Program-made: the position numbers and the translations under genes
The notes under the pieces: generated by a model
Database searches by the model: none
What the model saw: the letters and a program-made list of their open reading frames with translations, nothing else
Told to the model about the DNA's origin: nothing
Source of the DNA: an uncultured Paracoccaceae bacterium
GTDB lineage: Bacteria > Pseudomonadota > Alphaproteobacteria > Rhodobacterales > Rhodobacteraceae
Assembly (NCBI GenBank): GCA_947500055.1
Contig: CANMQO010000008.1
Span: forward strand, 62,001-126,000
Reading direction: 5' to 3'
DNA: 64,000 nt
Shown: one piece after another, positions 1 through 7,657 of the stretch
How positions within the stretch are numbered: position 1 is the first letter of the stretch
How the letters are laid out: every line of letters begins with the position of its first letter

Positions 1-375
1 GGTGCCACGGGTTGCGTGATCAAACGCCGGAACATCCGAGAATAGCGGATCACCCCAGCTTGTGGCGACATGCCAATTGTACCCTTCAGGTACAATAACG
101 GTATCTTCTGTACTGGCGGCAACAGCGGTGAATCCGAAACGGTTTTCCCCGGCTTCCGCAGATATTGGTGTCAGCGCAGTCGTGGCAGCCCCAAGCGTTG
201 CGACGCCGCCAACTGACAACACGCCTCCCATAAAGCCACGCCGCGAAATCGCCTGCTCGACAATTGCGTCAAACTCGCAAAATTCCGGCCTTGGGTTTAT
301 GACCTCATCAAAGTCGTCAAATGAGAGATTGTCGAGTTCGTCTGCGGATAGATCGGTTTTTGTATCCATAGTCAT
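1..375 (-). CDS. phoX: PhoX-family phosphatase (DUF839), N-terminal part, runs off the left edge
   Basis: Only the first 125 residues are in the window. The start at 375 is preceded by AGGAG seven bases upstream; a second in-frame ATG lies at 369. A twin-arginine signal (SRRGFMGG, then a hydrophobic stretch ending near A-E-A) follows an acidic N-terminal segment of about 45 residues, as in PhoX proteins. After the signal come VPEGY and WGDPLF, which match the start of the PhoX/DUF839 beta-propeller. PhoX enzymes are calcium- and iron-dependent periplasmic alkaline phosphatases exported folded by Tat and usually induced by phosphate limitation. I see no clear Pho box in the 127 bp upstream. 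Substrate specificity cannot be judged because the catalytic part is outside the window. Confidence 0.8.
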   Translation of the reverse strand, partial: MTMDTKTDLSADELDNLSFDDFDEVINPRPEFCEFDAIVEQAISRRGFMGGVLSVGGVATLGAATTALTPISAEAGENRFGFTAVAASTEDTVIVPEGYNWHVATSWGDPLFSDVPAFDHATRGT

Positions 376-502
376 GTCAAAACTCCTATGTAGGGCCGCG
401 TGAATATCTTGATGCGGCCAAGCTGGAAGTCTGCTCTCGATTGCATGATTCCGTCAAGTTCGCCTGTCCGCTCTGCTCCGGACCAGCCGACAAACCCGGG
501 CT

Positions 503-1255
503 TTACCGTTTACCCATTGCCTTGAACACCGCGTCGGTGGCCTCATCCATCGGGAAGTAAAGTTCGATCTTGAGGTCATCCAGCAAAAGGTCCTCGGGTG
601 TTCCGAATTGGGAAATCGTCGCGAACATCGACAAGCGAAAATCACCATGCAGAAGGACCGTCGGCACAACAGGTCCCGTCGTGGACAATTCCGCTGGTGC
701 GACTTTTGACAGATAAAGTATGGCCTCCTCAAACTCGGGAATGCCACCCAGAGCTGCACTTTCTGTGCGCAGACGGACGGCCACGTGATGGGCCACCTCT
801 GACCAGTTCTCGACCATTTGCGGCAGGGCCGCGTTCATCATCAGATCCAGCATGCTGTCTCCGATGCCAACACCGAACGGGGCGAACAGCGCCAAGGCAA
901 CGGCATTTGCTTCTCGAATGATCCAAAGCCGGTCGATGGCCAATCCTGGATAAGGCATCTGCCTTTCAAGCTGCCAGGCTACGGCCTGGCGGATGGGTCC
1001 CATCTCCTCTGCCATCCAATCGCGGCTTTTGTAGCGCACGGCAAAGCCTGCATGTGTCAGCATCTGATTACGTGCATCAAGCGGAAGCTGCAAAGCTTCA
1101 CCCAGCCGTGCCACCATCTCACGGCTGGGTGAGGCCCGGCCGGTTTCCAGAAAAGAAAGATGTCTGGCAGAGATATCGGCCTCCAGCGCGAGGTCCATCT
1201 GGCTGAAGTGACGCGCGGCGCGCCAGGTTTTCAGGGCGTGGGAAAAATCATTCAT
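503..1255 (-). CDS. XRE-family regulator with MmyB-like ligand-binding domain
   Basis: The 250-residue protein has an N-terminal helix-turn-helix (about residues 8-62, including FSQMDLALEADISARHLSFLETGRASPS) and a C-terminal domain of about 150 residues that matches the MmyB-like ligand-binding domain (PYPGLAIDRLWIIREANAVALALF, then a 'PEFEEA' region and a C-terminal LHGDFRLSMFATISQFGTPEDLLLDDLKIE stretch). Such proteins are cytosolic one-component regulators that often control a divergent gene. Here a small membrane protein is divergent at 1434, and a 15-bp inverted repeat lies 36 bp upstream of this start. The ligand is unknown. Confidence 0.85.
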   Translation of the reverse strand: MNDFSHALKTWRAARHFSQMDLALEADISARHLSFLETGRASPSREMVARLGEALQLPLDARNQMLTHAGFAVRYKSRDWMAEEMGPIRQAVAWQLERQMPYPGLAIDRLWIIREANAVALALFAPFGVGIGDSMLDLMMNAALPQMVENWSEVAHHVAVRLRTESAALGGIPEFEEAILYLSKVAPAELSTTGPVVPTVLLHGDFRLSMFATISQFGTPEDLLLDDLKIELYFPMDEATDAVFKAMGKR

Positions 1256-1290
1256 CTGCCTTGGCTAGCACGCCCGGACAATCTGGTCAC

Positions 1291-1305
1291 TTACCTCTGA
1301 GGTAA
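1291..1305. promoter_or_regulatory. Inverted repeat, candidate operator of the XRE regulator
   Basis: TTACCTC-T-GAGGTAA is a perfect 7-bp inverted repeat with a single central base. It lies 36 bp upstream of the regulator start and 129 bp upstream of the divergent membrane-protein gene. Its position suggests autoregulation, possibly also control of the neighbour. No binding evidence is available. Confidence 0.45.
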
Positions 1306-1433
1306 TTGCGAGGCGCATGACCGTGGCGGTAGGTGTCCGCAATCCCAACTGCCAAAAGGTCCGCGAGGCACGATGCACAAAACATAAACACTGACCGCAA
1401 TCCTCCTCCCCCTTAAAAAACTGGAACTTCAAC

Positions 1434-1775
1434 ATGACCAAATTTCGCTTGATCCTGATCGCCATGACGGTGATTGTCATTGTCCTGACCATCACAGCAA
1501 TCGCCGATGGCGGGCTGAACCTGATCACGCCCTTTGTTGGGCCGATTTTCGCCCTCAACTGGCAAGGGCAGATCAATGTCGATTTCAGCTTCTACCTCAT
1601 CTTTTCGGGTATCTGGATGGCCTGGCGCGGCGGGTTCACAGGCGGCAGCATAGCGCTTGGGCTACTGGCCGCCCCATTGGGCAATCTGTTTTTTGCGCCC
1701 TATCTTATCTATCTGATTGGCAAAGCCGACGGCGACCCACGTCACCTTTTGCTGGGGGTGCATGCCGCAAAATGA
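1434..1775 (+). CDS. Small integral membrane protein, unknown function
   Basis: 113 residues, strongly hydrophobic. Three or four membrane segments are visible: about residues 4-24 (LILIAMTVIVIVLTITAIA), 29-43, 49-66 (FSFYLIFSGIWMAWRGG) and 70-97 (SIALGLLAAPLGNLFFAPYLIYLI). I do not recognise the family. No strong Shine-Dalgarno sequence is visible, but the ATG is the first in frame and begins a hydrophobic segment directly. It is divergent from the XRE/MmyB-like regulator with 178 bp between them, so it is a plausible target of that regulator. Confidence 0.65.
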   Translation: MTKFRLILIAMTVIVIVLTITAIADGGLNLITPFVGPIFALNWQGQINVDFSFYLIFSGIWMAWRGGFTGGSIALGLLAAPLGNLFFAPYLIYLIGKADGDPRHLLLGVHAAK

Positions 1776-1857
1776 CCGATGGCCTTCGCGATACATGCCA
1801 ATAATCAATGGTGGCTTTCAGGCAAGCGGCCACAAGTTCAATTTGAACCCAAGGCCG

Positions 1858-2475
1858 CTAGCCAGACAGCCCCACGATCCGACACCCATTGGCATTCTCA
1901 CGGGCTTCCGCGTAAAGAAACCTTGCAACCGCTGCACGAGGGATCGCAATCGTTCCCTCGGGAATCCCCGCGATTTTGCTTTGGTAGTTGTCAGTGGATT
2001 TCGAATTCAGAAACCCGACCCGCGCAATGCACCAGTTCAACCGCGACGCGCGAATGCGGTCCTCCATCAGTTTCGCCTGGCGCGCATTATGTCGCGCAAC
2101 GAAGCGCAATATGTGGTCTGAAACTTTGCGCGGCGGGAATAGCAATGCCGTCGAGATAACAAGCAACCGGTCCACATCACTGTTTTCCATCGCCTTGACG
2201 ATCGACGCCGCAGATCGCGAATAAATAAGGCAGGCCGATTTCAACGGTGATCGCGGCCCAAGTGTCGAGATGACGACATCTTGGCCCGACAGAATAGAGC
2301 CCACGACTACGGGATCACAAACATCGCCTTCATGCAAAAATAGATTGGGGTGCTGGATGTCCGACAGCTTGGCCTTATCGCGCACCAGCGCGGTAACACT
2401 GTCCCCGCTGGCCAGGGCGAGTTTCAATACTTCGCGTCCGGTTCTTCCATTTGCACCGAGTAGAACGATTTTCAT
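1858..2475 (-). CDS. NAD(P)-binding NmrA-like / atypical SDR oxidoreductase
   Basis: 205 residues. The N-terminal Rossmann glycine motif GANGRTG (residues 7-13) follows a first beta strand MKIVLL, and the pattern continues with ALVRDKAKL, a GDVCDP segment and VVISTLGP, typical of the NAD(P)H-binding family that includes NmrA, BVR-B-like reductases and HSCARG-type sensors. The classic YxxxK catalytic pair of short-chain dehydrogenases is not evident, so it may be a redox sensor or flavin/quinone reductase rather than a classical dehydrogenase. Monocistronic; 98 bp separate it from the upstream gene on the same strand. Confidence 0.75.
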   Translation of the reverse strand: MKIVLLGANGRTGREVLKLALASGDSVTALVRDKAKLSDIQHPNLFLHEGDVCDPVVVGSILSGQDVVISTLGPRSPLKSACLIYSRSAASIVKAMENSDVDRLLVISTALLFPPRKVSDHILRFVARHNARQAKLMEDRIRASRLNWCIARVGFLNSKSTDNYQSKIAGIPEGTIAIPRAAVARFLYAEARENANGCRIVGLSG

Positions 2476-2573
2476 GTGTTTCCTTGGTGACCTGCCTTTG
2501 CAGGACCATTTGAGTGAAGACGTTGCCTCCGGTCCGTCTGGACCGGTGACCTGGATAGCAATCGCGCGGCGGG

Positions 2574-2792
2574 CTAGCTGGCGTCGTGGATGTCAAAAAC
2601 CTCTTCCAGCGGTTTATCGAACACGCGGGAGATGAGAATGGCGAGTTCAAGGGACGGGGAGTATTTGGCATTTTCAACTGCAACAATTGTCTGACGCGTC
2701 ACCCCGACCCGTTCGGCAAGATCTTTTTGTGTCATCTCGTTGCAATCAAAGCGCAGCCGCCTGATGTTGTTCGTGATCTCCAGCTTTCCCAT
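2574..2792 (-). CDS. Mini XRE-family regulator (YgzD/YozG-like)
   Basis: 72 residues made almost entirely of one helix-turn-helix domain (NNIRRLRFDCNEMTQKDLAE, VTRQTIVAVENAKYSPSLEL) ending in PLEEVFDI, the usual pattern of short XRE regulators of the YgzD/YozG type. It starts 3 bp after the stop of the upstream membrane protein gene, so the two are almost certainly co-transcribed. Regulators of this type are commonly paired with a small multi-pass membrane protein, as here. Confidence 0.85.
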   Translation of the reverse strand: MGKLEITNNIRRLRFDCNEMTQKDLAERVGVTRQTIVAVENAKYSPSLELAILISRVFDKPLEEVFDIHDAS

Positions 2793-2795
2793 GGT

Positions 2796-3248
2796 TTAAT
2801 ACCCCCGGCGATAGCTGAAGAACTTAACGGCATCGGCAGTCAGGGCACCGAATGCCATGCCAAAGTAAATTATGTTGAATCCCACGAGCGGCGACGCATC
2901 AAGCGCCAGCGCTATCACCGCCGAGACAAAACCAATGCCTGCAAAGGTAATAATGGCCAGCGTGCCGCGGCGTTCAAAAAGCCGGTCACGCTCGTCAACG
3001 ACAAAACTGATCTTTGGTTGGTTTGTGACAATGGCATAGCCGATATTGAACAGGATGGTCCCGAGGATCGTGCAAACGATACCCAACGGGATCAGCCAGA
3101 TCACAACCCGCGCCCAGTTGTTCACGGCATCAGGACCATCAAAAAGTCCGGCGGCGTTCATATCCAAAAGCCGATGAATGACAAAAGCGCTGATCGCAAG
3201 ATTCACCAGAATTGAGATGACTGTGTTGCGGTCCTGATATGCCATCAC
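2796..3248 (-). CDS. Four-helix membrane protein paired with the mini XRE regulator
   Basis: 150 residues with four predicted membrane helices: about 11-28 (ISILVNLAISAFVIHRLL), 44-68 (VVIWLIPLGIVCTILGTILFNIGYAI), 96-118 (LAIITFAGIGFVSAVIALALDAS) and 122-140 (VGFNIIYFGMAFGALTADAVKFF). A charged loop after helix 2 carries FVVDERDRLFERRGT, which resembles the conserved loop of DUF2178-like proteins that sit next to mini-XRE regulators. No enzymatic motif is seen. The two adjacent ATG codons at 3248 and 3245 are both possible starts. The following XRE gene begins 3 bp after its stop. Confidence 0.7.
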   Translation of the reverse strand: MMAYQDRNTVISILVNLAISAFVIHRLLDMNAAGLFDGPDAVNNWARVVIWLIPLGIVCTILGTILFNIGYAIVTNQPKISFVVDERDRLFERRGTLAIITFAGIGFVSAVIALALDASPLVGFNIIYFGMAFGALTADAVKFFSYRRGY

Positions 3249-3422
3249 TGCGTTTCCTTCTCGTAGATGTGTCTTGTATTCTTGTCCTTAAGTACAGTTT
3301 GTTTGACTCAATGTAAATGATTCTTTACACCACTTCTTCGCTCCGACTTTACCAGTCGGCAAGAATTCAGGCTTGAAACCGAACCCGAACAAAAATAGAA
3401 CAAGCGAGAAAGGACCCCTCTC

Positions 3423-4622
3423 ATGCCCATGCTTCGTGCCGCCCTTATCCTGGGCTTGCTTTCCGCCGTTGGACCATTTGCCATCGACATGTATCTGCCT
3501 GCCATGCCTGCAATTGCCATGGATCTGGGTGCCGATGTCGCATCGACGCAGCTGACATTGACGGCGTATTTTGTGGCATTTGGTGTAGCACAGCTTTTCT
3601 ATGGCCCATGGTCCGATCAGGTCGGGCGCAAGGTTCCGCTTTATGCCGGGTTGGTGATCTTTGGCGTCGCAACAATCGGCTGCGCCATGGCCCCTTCAAT
3701 TGGTTGGCTAATCGCCTTTCGCGCAATGCAAGGCTTTGGCGGTGCCGTCTTGATGGTCGTCCCACGGGCCGTGATCCGGGATATGCATACTGGCACTCAG
3801 GCAACAAAGCTTATGGCGATGGTCATGCTCGTCATTTCGATCTCACCGATGCTCGCGCCACTGGCGGGCAGCGGATTGATGGCAATCGGAGAGTGGCGTT
3901 TGATTTTCTGGGTTCTGTGTATCGCCGCCGCGCTGAGTTTTGTGCTAACAGCCAGCGCATTGCCCGAGACATTGGCGCCAGACAACCGCATCCCTGTCAG
4001 CCTGCGCAACCTCTGGCAAGGCAGCAAAATCCTGTTTCGGGACCCAATCTTCATGGGGCTCACGTTCATCGGTGGCTTTGGCTTTGCAAGCTTTATGGTC
4101 TTCATTGCCAGCGCAGCATTTGTCTATTCGGGGCAGTTCGGCCTTAGTCCAACGGGGTTCAGCCTCGCATTTGCGATCAATGCTGTGGGCTTCTTCGCGG
4201 CGTCACAGGCCGCGGGTCCATTGGGCGAAAAGCTGGGGATTCTGCCCGTTATTCGGTGGGCCGCCATTGGGTTTTTCGCGTTTTCCTTTGGCCTGCTTGC
4301 GATAGGCTTGGCTGGCTATGCCACGCTGCCCGTCATTGTCGCCGGTTTGTTTTGTGCCAACGCCTGTCTGGGCCTGATCATCCCCACGACAATGGTCATG
4401 GCGCTGGACCCACATGGCGAAATTGCCGGGCTGGCATCCTCACTTGGCGGGACATTGCAGATGATCACCGGCGGCGTGATGGTTGTGCTGACGGGTCTTT
4501 TCTTTGATGGCACAGCCGTCCCGATGATCGGCGCAATTGCGCTTTGCGCAGCATTGTCGATGACACTCGCTTTGGGCACGCTAAGGGCCATCAGGCGCGA
4601 CGTTGCCGCCCCTGTGGCCTAG
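3423..4622 (+). CDS. Bcr/CflA-family MFS multidrug efflux transporter
   Basis: 399 residues with 12 hydrophobic segments. The first helix ends in FAIDMYLPAMPAIA, a signature of the Bcr/CflA (DHA1) branch, and the loop between helices 2 and 3 has YGPWSDQVGRKVPLY, the MFS motif A variant. Helix 4/5 has RAMQGFGGAVLMVVPRAVIRD, also typical. It probably exports drugs or other small hydrophobic compounds across the inner membrane by proton antiport; the substrate cannot be read from sequence. The 174-bp upstream gap, shared with the divergent mini-XRE operon, contains a TGTAAA-N6-TTTACA inverted repeat at 3312-3329 that could serve as an operator. Confidence 0.85.
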   Translation: MPMLRAALILGLLSAVGPFAIDMYLPAMPAIAMDLGADVASTQLTLTAYFVAFGVAQLFYGPWSDQVGRKVPLYAGLVIFGVATIGCAMAPSIGWLIAFRAMQGFGGAVLMVVPRAVIRDMHTGTQATKLMAMVMLVISISPMLAPLAGSGLMAIGEWRLIFWVLCIAAALSFVLTASALPETLAPDNRIPVSLRNLWQGSKILFRDPIFMGLTFIGGFGFASFMVFIASAAFVYSGQFGLSPTGFSLAFAINAVGFFAASQAAGPLGEKLGILPVIRWAAIGFFAFSFGLLAIGLAGYATLPVIVAGLFCANACLGLIIPTTMVMALDPHGEIAGLASSLGGTLQMITGGVMVVLTGLFFDGTAVPMIGAIALCAALSMTLALGTLRAIRRDVAAPVA

Positions 4623-4665
4623 CACCAGCCAATCCAGCATACCGTGCAGCATAGGAAGCAGGCCG

Positions 4666-5409
4666 TCATGGTTTGGGGTCGGGGTTTTCGGTATGCCCAT
4701 CGACGGCAATCACCTGCCCCGACACCCGTCGCGCCGCGTCAGACCCCAGGAAAACGGCCATATCCGCGATATCTTGCGCCGCAACAAAGGTTCGCATCGA
4801 CGTGCCAGCCGCGTAGCCGTCATACACCTGATCACGGGTCATGCCCTTGGCCGCCGCTTCGCGTTCCAGCACGCCCTCCATGCGCGGACCTTCCACAGCG
4901 CCAGGGCAGATCGCATTGGCGCGGATACCATATGGTCCCAGTTCCATCGCCAGCGTCTTCATCAAGCCGATAATGCCCCATTTCGCCGCCGCATATGGCG
5001 CGCGGTTCGGGTAGCCGTAAATACCAGCGGTCGAGGAGGTGAAGATCAGTGCCCCAGATCCCTGCGCCTTCATCAAAGGGCTGGCGTATTTCGCCGCCAG
5101 AAACGCACCTTCCAGATTAACCGAAACGCATTTCTGCCAATCGGGCAGTTGCACATCCTCGACCAGTGCAGTTGGACCGGCAATACCTGCATTCGCGCAA
5201 ACGACGTCGACCCCGCCCCATGCCGCAGTCACGTCAGCAAAGACCGCTGCCACCTGCGCCTCGTCAGATGCATCCGCCTGACTGCTGCGCCATGGCGCAT
5301 CATCCGCCGCAAGGTCGGTTGTCCAGACCTGATGGCCTGCGGCATGAAATGCCTCTGCCATCGCGCGACCGATTCCGGCGGCACCTGCCGTTATCAGAAC
5401 ACGGCTCAC
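4666..5409 (-). CDS. SDR-family oxidoreductase, last gene of the carnitine operon
   Basis: 247 residues, classical short-chain dehydrogenase length. Visible motifs: TAGAAGIG (residues 7-14, a TGxxxGxG variant), CANAG, the catalytic Ser in TSSTAGIYG, and YAAAK carrying the Tyr/Lys pair; PGAVEGPRM follows as the cofactor-loop motif and SGQVIAVDGH near the C-terminus. It overlaps the dehydrogenase-thioesterase gene by 4 bp, so translation is coupled. Its role in carnitine breakdown is not established by motif alone; it could act on acetoacetate/3-hydroxybutyrate formed by the BKACE step or on a related hydroxyacid. That is inference from position. Confidence 0.82.
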   Translation of the reverse strand: MSRVLITAGAAGIGRAMAEAFHAAGHQVWTTDLAADDAPWRSSQADASDEAQVAAVFADVTAAWGGVDVVCANAGIAGPTALVEDVQLPDWQKCVSVNLEGAFLAAKYASPLMKAQGSGALIFTSSTAGIYGYPNRAPYAAAKWGIIGLMKTLAMELGPYGIRANAICPGAVEGPRMEGVLEREAAAKGMTRDQVYDGYAAGTSMRTFVAAQDIADMAVFLGSDAARRVSGQVIAVDGHTENPDPKP

Positions 5410-6863
5410 CTGATCCCAACCGCAGCACCGGCCCCATCGGGACGTGGCAATGCCGCATGGGCGGTTGCCACTTTCGCCAGCGGAACGGAAACCCGCTCAT
5501 CGGGATCGCAAGCCTTGCGGGTATCCAGGCTGACATGCAGCAGGAAATGCTCGCCCGTAGCCAATTCGCGATCGCCCTCGAACATGCGATGGAACAGGTG
5601 CAGCTTCTTGCCCTCGCCCCGCAAGACCTGGGTTTCGACGCGAATGACCGCACCTGCGTGGACCTCATCCAGATGGCGGATATGGGTCTCAGCCGTGAAG
5701 TAACTGAAACCGCTGGCAATGTAGTCCGCATCACAGCCCACCAGCCACATCAGCCGGTCCGTGGCATCACCAAAGGCCTGCAGATACTTCGCCTCGTTCA
5801 TATGTCCGTTGTAATCTGTCCAATCGAGCGGGACCGCACGTTCAACCGTCACAATCGGTTTGCTCAGATCATCGGGCAACATCGCAGGGGCGGCCATGCG
5901 CTTATCCTGCACATTCAACAATGCGCCAGCCCCCCAATCCTGCGCTTTAAGACCGCGCAGGATGGTCACAAGATTGTTGTCGCGGGCGCGTTCCAGGTCA
6001 CGGATGCTGAACTGCCCCGATTGCGCATCAGACTGATCCGCAACCTGATCAATCAGTTCATCGGTCAGCTCGGGCACATCCATCAGCTTGGTCCATGGCC
6101 ATTCCAGGCAGGGGCCGAACTGTTCAATGAAGTGGCGCATCCCAGCCTCGCCACCAGCAATGCGATAGGTTTCAAACAGGCCCATCTGCGCCCAGCGCAG
6201 GCCAAACCCATAGCGGATGGCGTTGTCGATCTCTTCAGTCGTGGCGATCCCATCCTTGATCAGCCAAAGCGCCTCGCGCCACACCGCTTCCAGAAAACGG
6301 TCGGCAATATGGGCATCAATCTCGGCCCGGACATGCAGCGGGTACATACCCACGGCAGTCAGAATGCCCTTCGCCTTGTCAATTATCGCGGGGTCATTTT
6401 CCCCTGTCGGCACCAATTCAACCAGCGGCAGCAGGTAAACCGGATTGAACGGATGGGCGACCATGATCTGTCCGGGCCGCGTGGCACAGCCTTGCAGCTC
6501 AGACGGCTTGAACCCGCTGGTCGAAGACGCGATTACGGCCGCAGGGTCGCAATGTTCCTGCAAGGTCTGGTAAACCTTGCGCTTCAGCTCCAGCCGTTCC
6601 GGCACGCTTTCCTGTATCCAGTCAGCACCGGCAACGGCATCAGACATTGTATCGTGAAAGCTTAACTGACCTTCGGCAGGCAGTGCGACATCCGAAAGAC
6701 CCGGCAAAGACCGGCGGGCATTGGCGATCACCTCACCGATCTTGCGCTCCGCCTCCGGGTCAGGGTCAAAGACCCGCACATCCCATCCCATCAACAAAAA
6801 CCGGGCGGCCCAACCACCCCCGATAACACCACCGCCGACGATGGCCGCTGTCCCGCGCCGCAT
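5406..6863 (-). CDS. lcdH: L-carnitine dehydrogenase fused to betainyl-CoA thioesterase
   Basis: 485 residues, two enzymes in one chain. Residues 1 to about 315 are a 3-hydroxyacyl-CoA-dehydrogenase-type domain: the Rossmann motif VGGGVIGGGWA near the N-terminus, QESVPERLELK, SSTSGF, and AHPFNPVYLLPLVELV with the catalytic His. Residues about 340-485 form a hot-dog thioesterase (DYNGHMNEAKYLQAF, then ETHIRHLDEVHAGA). This architecture is known for L-carnitine dehydrogenases from rhizobia and relatives: carnitine is oxidised to 3-dehydrocarnitine, and the thioesterase releases glycine betaine from betainyl-CoA. The BKACE enzyme needed between the two steps is the first gene of the same operon, which supports the assignment strongly. 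Confidence 0.9.
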   Translation of the reverse strand: MRRGTAAIVGGGVIGGGWAARFLLMGWDVRVFDPDPEAERKIGEVIANARRSLPGLSDVALPAEGQLSFHDTMSDAVAGADWIQESVPERLELKRKVYQTLQEHCDPAAVIASSTSGFKPSELQGCATRPGQIMVAHPFNPVYLLPLVELVPTGENDPAIIDKAKGILTAVGMYPLHVRAEIDAHIADRFLEAVWREALWLIKDGIATTEEIDNAIRYGFGLRWAQMGLFETYRIAGGEAGMRHFIEQFGPCLEWPWTKLMDVPELTDELIDQVADQSDAQSGQFSIRDLERARDNNLVTILRGLKAQDWGAGALLNVQDKRMAAPAMLPDDLSKPIVTVERAVPLDWTDYNGHMNEAKYLQAFGDATDRLMWLVGCDADYIASGFSYFTAETHIRHLDEVHAGAVIRVETQVLRGEGKKLHLFHRMFEGDRELATGEHFLLHVSLDTRKACDPDERVSVPLAKVATAHAALPRPDGAGAAVGIR

Positions 6864-6869
6864 CAGGGC

Positions 6870-7127
6870 CTAGCCTTCTGATTTCGCGCTTGGGTGGTTG
6901 AATTCATCCACCGGCTGCGGCTCACCACGCACGGTCGGATCACAGGCGATCATCGATGTATTGGCATCACGGATGATCAACCCGCCACGGGCGCGACATT
7001 GCTCGAACGTCATCCGGTTGCCGATCACCATGAATTCACGCACCGAACTTCCGCCGCCGCCGCCAAGACTGGCGCCGCCCTCGCAGGCCGCCAAAAGCAT
7101 CACAGCGCCCAAGGCAAATCGTTTCAT
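6870..7127 (-). CDS. Small lipoprotein, unknown function, within the carnitine operon
   Basis: 85 residues. It begins MKRFALGAVMLLAAC, a short lipoprotein signal with lipobox LAAC, followed by a Gly-rich linker and a compact domain with EQCRARGGLI and IACDP (two cysteines that could pair). It overlaps the upstream lipocalin gene by 4 bp and precedes the dehydrogenase fusion by 6 bp, so it is translationally embedded in the operon. I do not recognise the family; a role in the cell envelope is inferred from the lipobox only. Confidence 0.72.
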   Translation of the reverse strand: MKRFALGAVMLLAACEGGASLGGGGGSSVREFMVIGNRMTFEQCRARGGLIIRDANTSMIACDPTVRGEPQPVDEFNHPSAKSEG

Positions 7128-7657
7128 TGGGTTACCTCCATCAGTCGGCTCAGATCATAGCCGTTGAACTCCAAAATATCACGCGCGGCGTCAAACCTGT
7201 CGGCCCGGATGTCCGGTGTGCGGTTCAAGATCCACCCAGATCTGCCATTAGGCGCGCCCACAACCGCTGTGCGATAATCATCGTCCGTCCACAAGACCCA
7301 ATAATCCGCCGCAGCAAACGGCAAGCCGTCAAATCGCAGTTTCAGCCGGCCCGGTCCAACAATCTCCGCCTTGCCTGCGATACGGGATTTTTCAGTCCCG
7401 TCAGCGTTGCGGCAGATATTCAGAACCGACAGAAGACCGTCATCACGCAGGCCATATGTGGCGGTGACACCAACACAACCCGCCTCAAACGGCACCGGAT
7501 AACGGGCCACTTCGTACCATGTACCCAGATAACGCTCAGGCTCAAAAATCGCCTTGGAGGAAATCGGGATATCCGTATCGCGATAGACCGTAAAAAGCCC
7601 ACCACTGTCGGCCGTTGCACAACCCGCAAGCATCAGTATCAGGGCCAGCGCCCTCAC
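7124..7657 (-). CDS. blc: Lipocalin-family lipoprotein (Blc-like)
   Basis: 177 residues. The lipoprotein signal is MRALALILMLAGC with lipobox LAGC. The mature part has the lipocalin signature YLGTWYEVARYP (GxW motif near residue 45), then CVGVTATYGL, and YWVLWTDDDYRTAVVG and WILNRTP, matching bacterial lipocalins of the Blc type. These are lipid- or small-hydrophobe-binding proteins anchored in the outer membrane. It overlaps BKACE upstream and the small lipoprotein downstream by 4 bp each. Why a lipocalin sits in a carnitine operon is unclear; binding of acylcarnitine or membrane-derived lipid is a speculation. Confidence 0.85.
   Translation of the reverse strand: MRALALILMLAGCATADSGGLFTVYRDTDIPISSKAIFEPERYLGTWYEVARYPVPFEAGCVGVTATYGLRDDGLLSVLNICRNADGTEKSRIAGKAEIVGPGRLKLRFDGLPFAAADYWVLWTDDDYRTAVVGAPNGRSGWILNRTPDIRADRFDAARDILEFNGYDLSRLMEVTQ

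Noticed and set aside
4603-5703. A 366-residue plus-strand open frame overlapping the SDR gene
   Set aside because: Shadow of the SDR and of the end of the dehydrogenase gene; no recognisable motif.
5166-6665. A 499-residue open frame on the plus strand opposite the carnitine dehydrogenase fusion
   Set aside because: It is the antisense shadow of a well-supported gene: no family motif, composition typical of a reversed GC-rich gene, and no ribosome-binding site.
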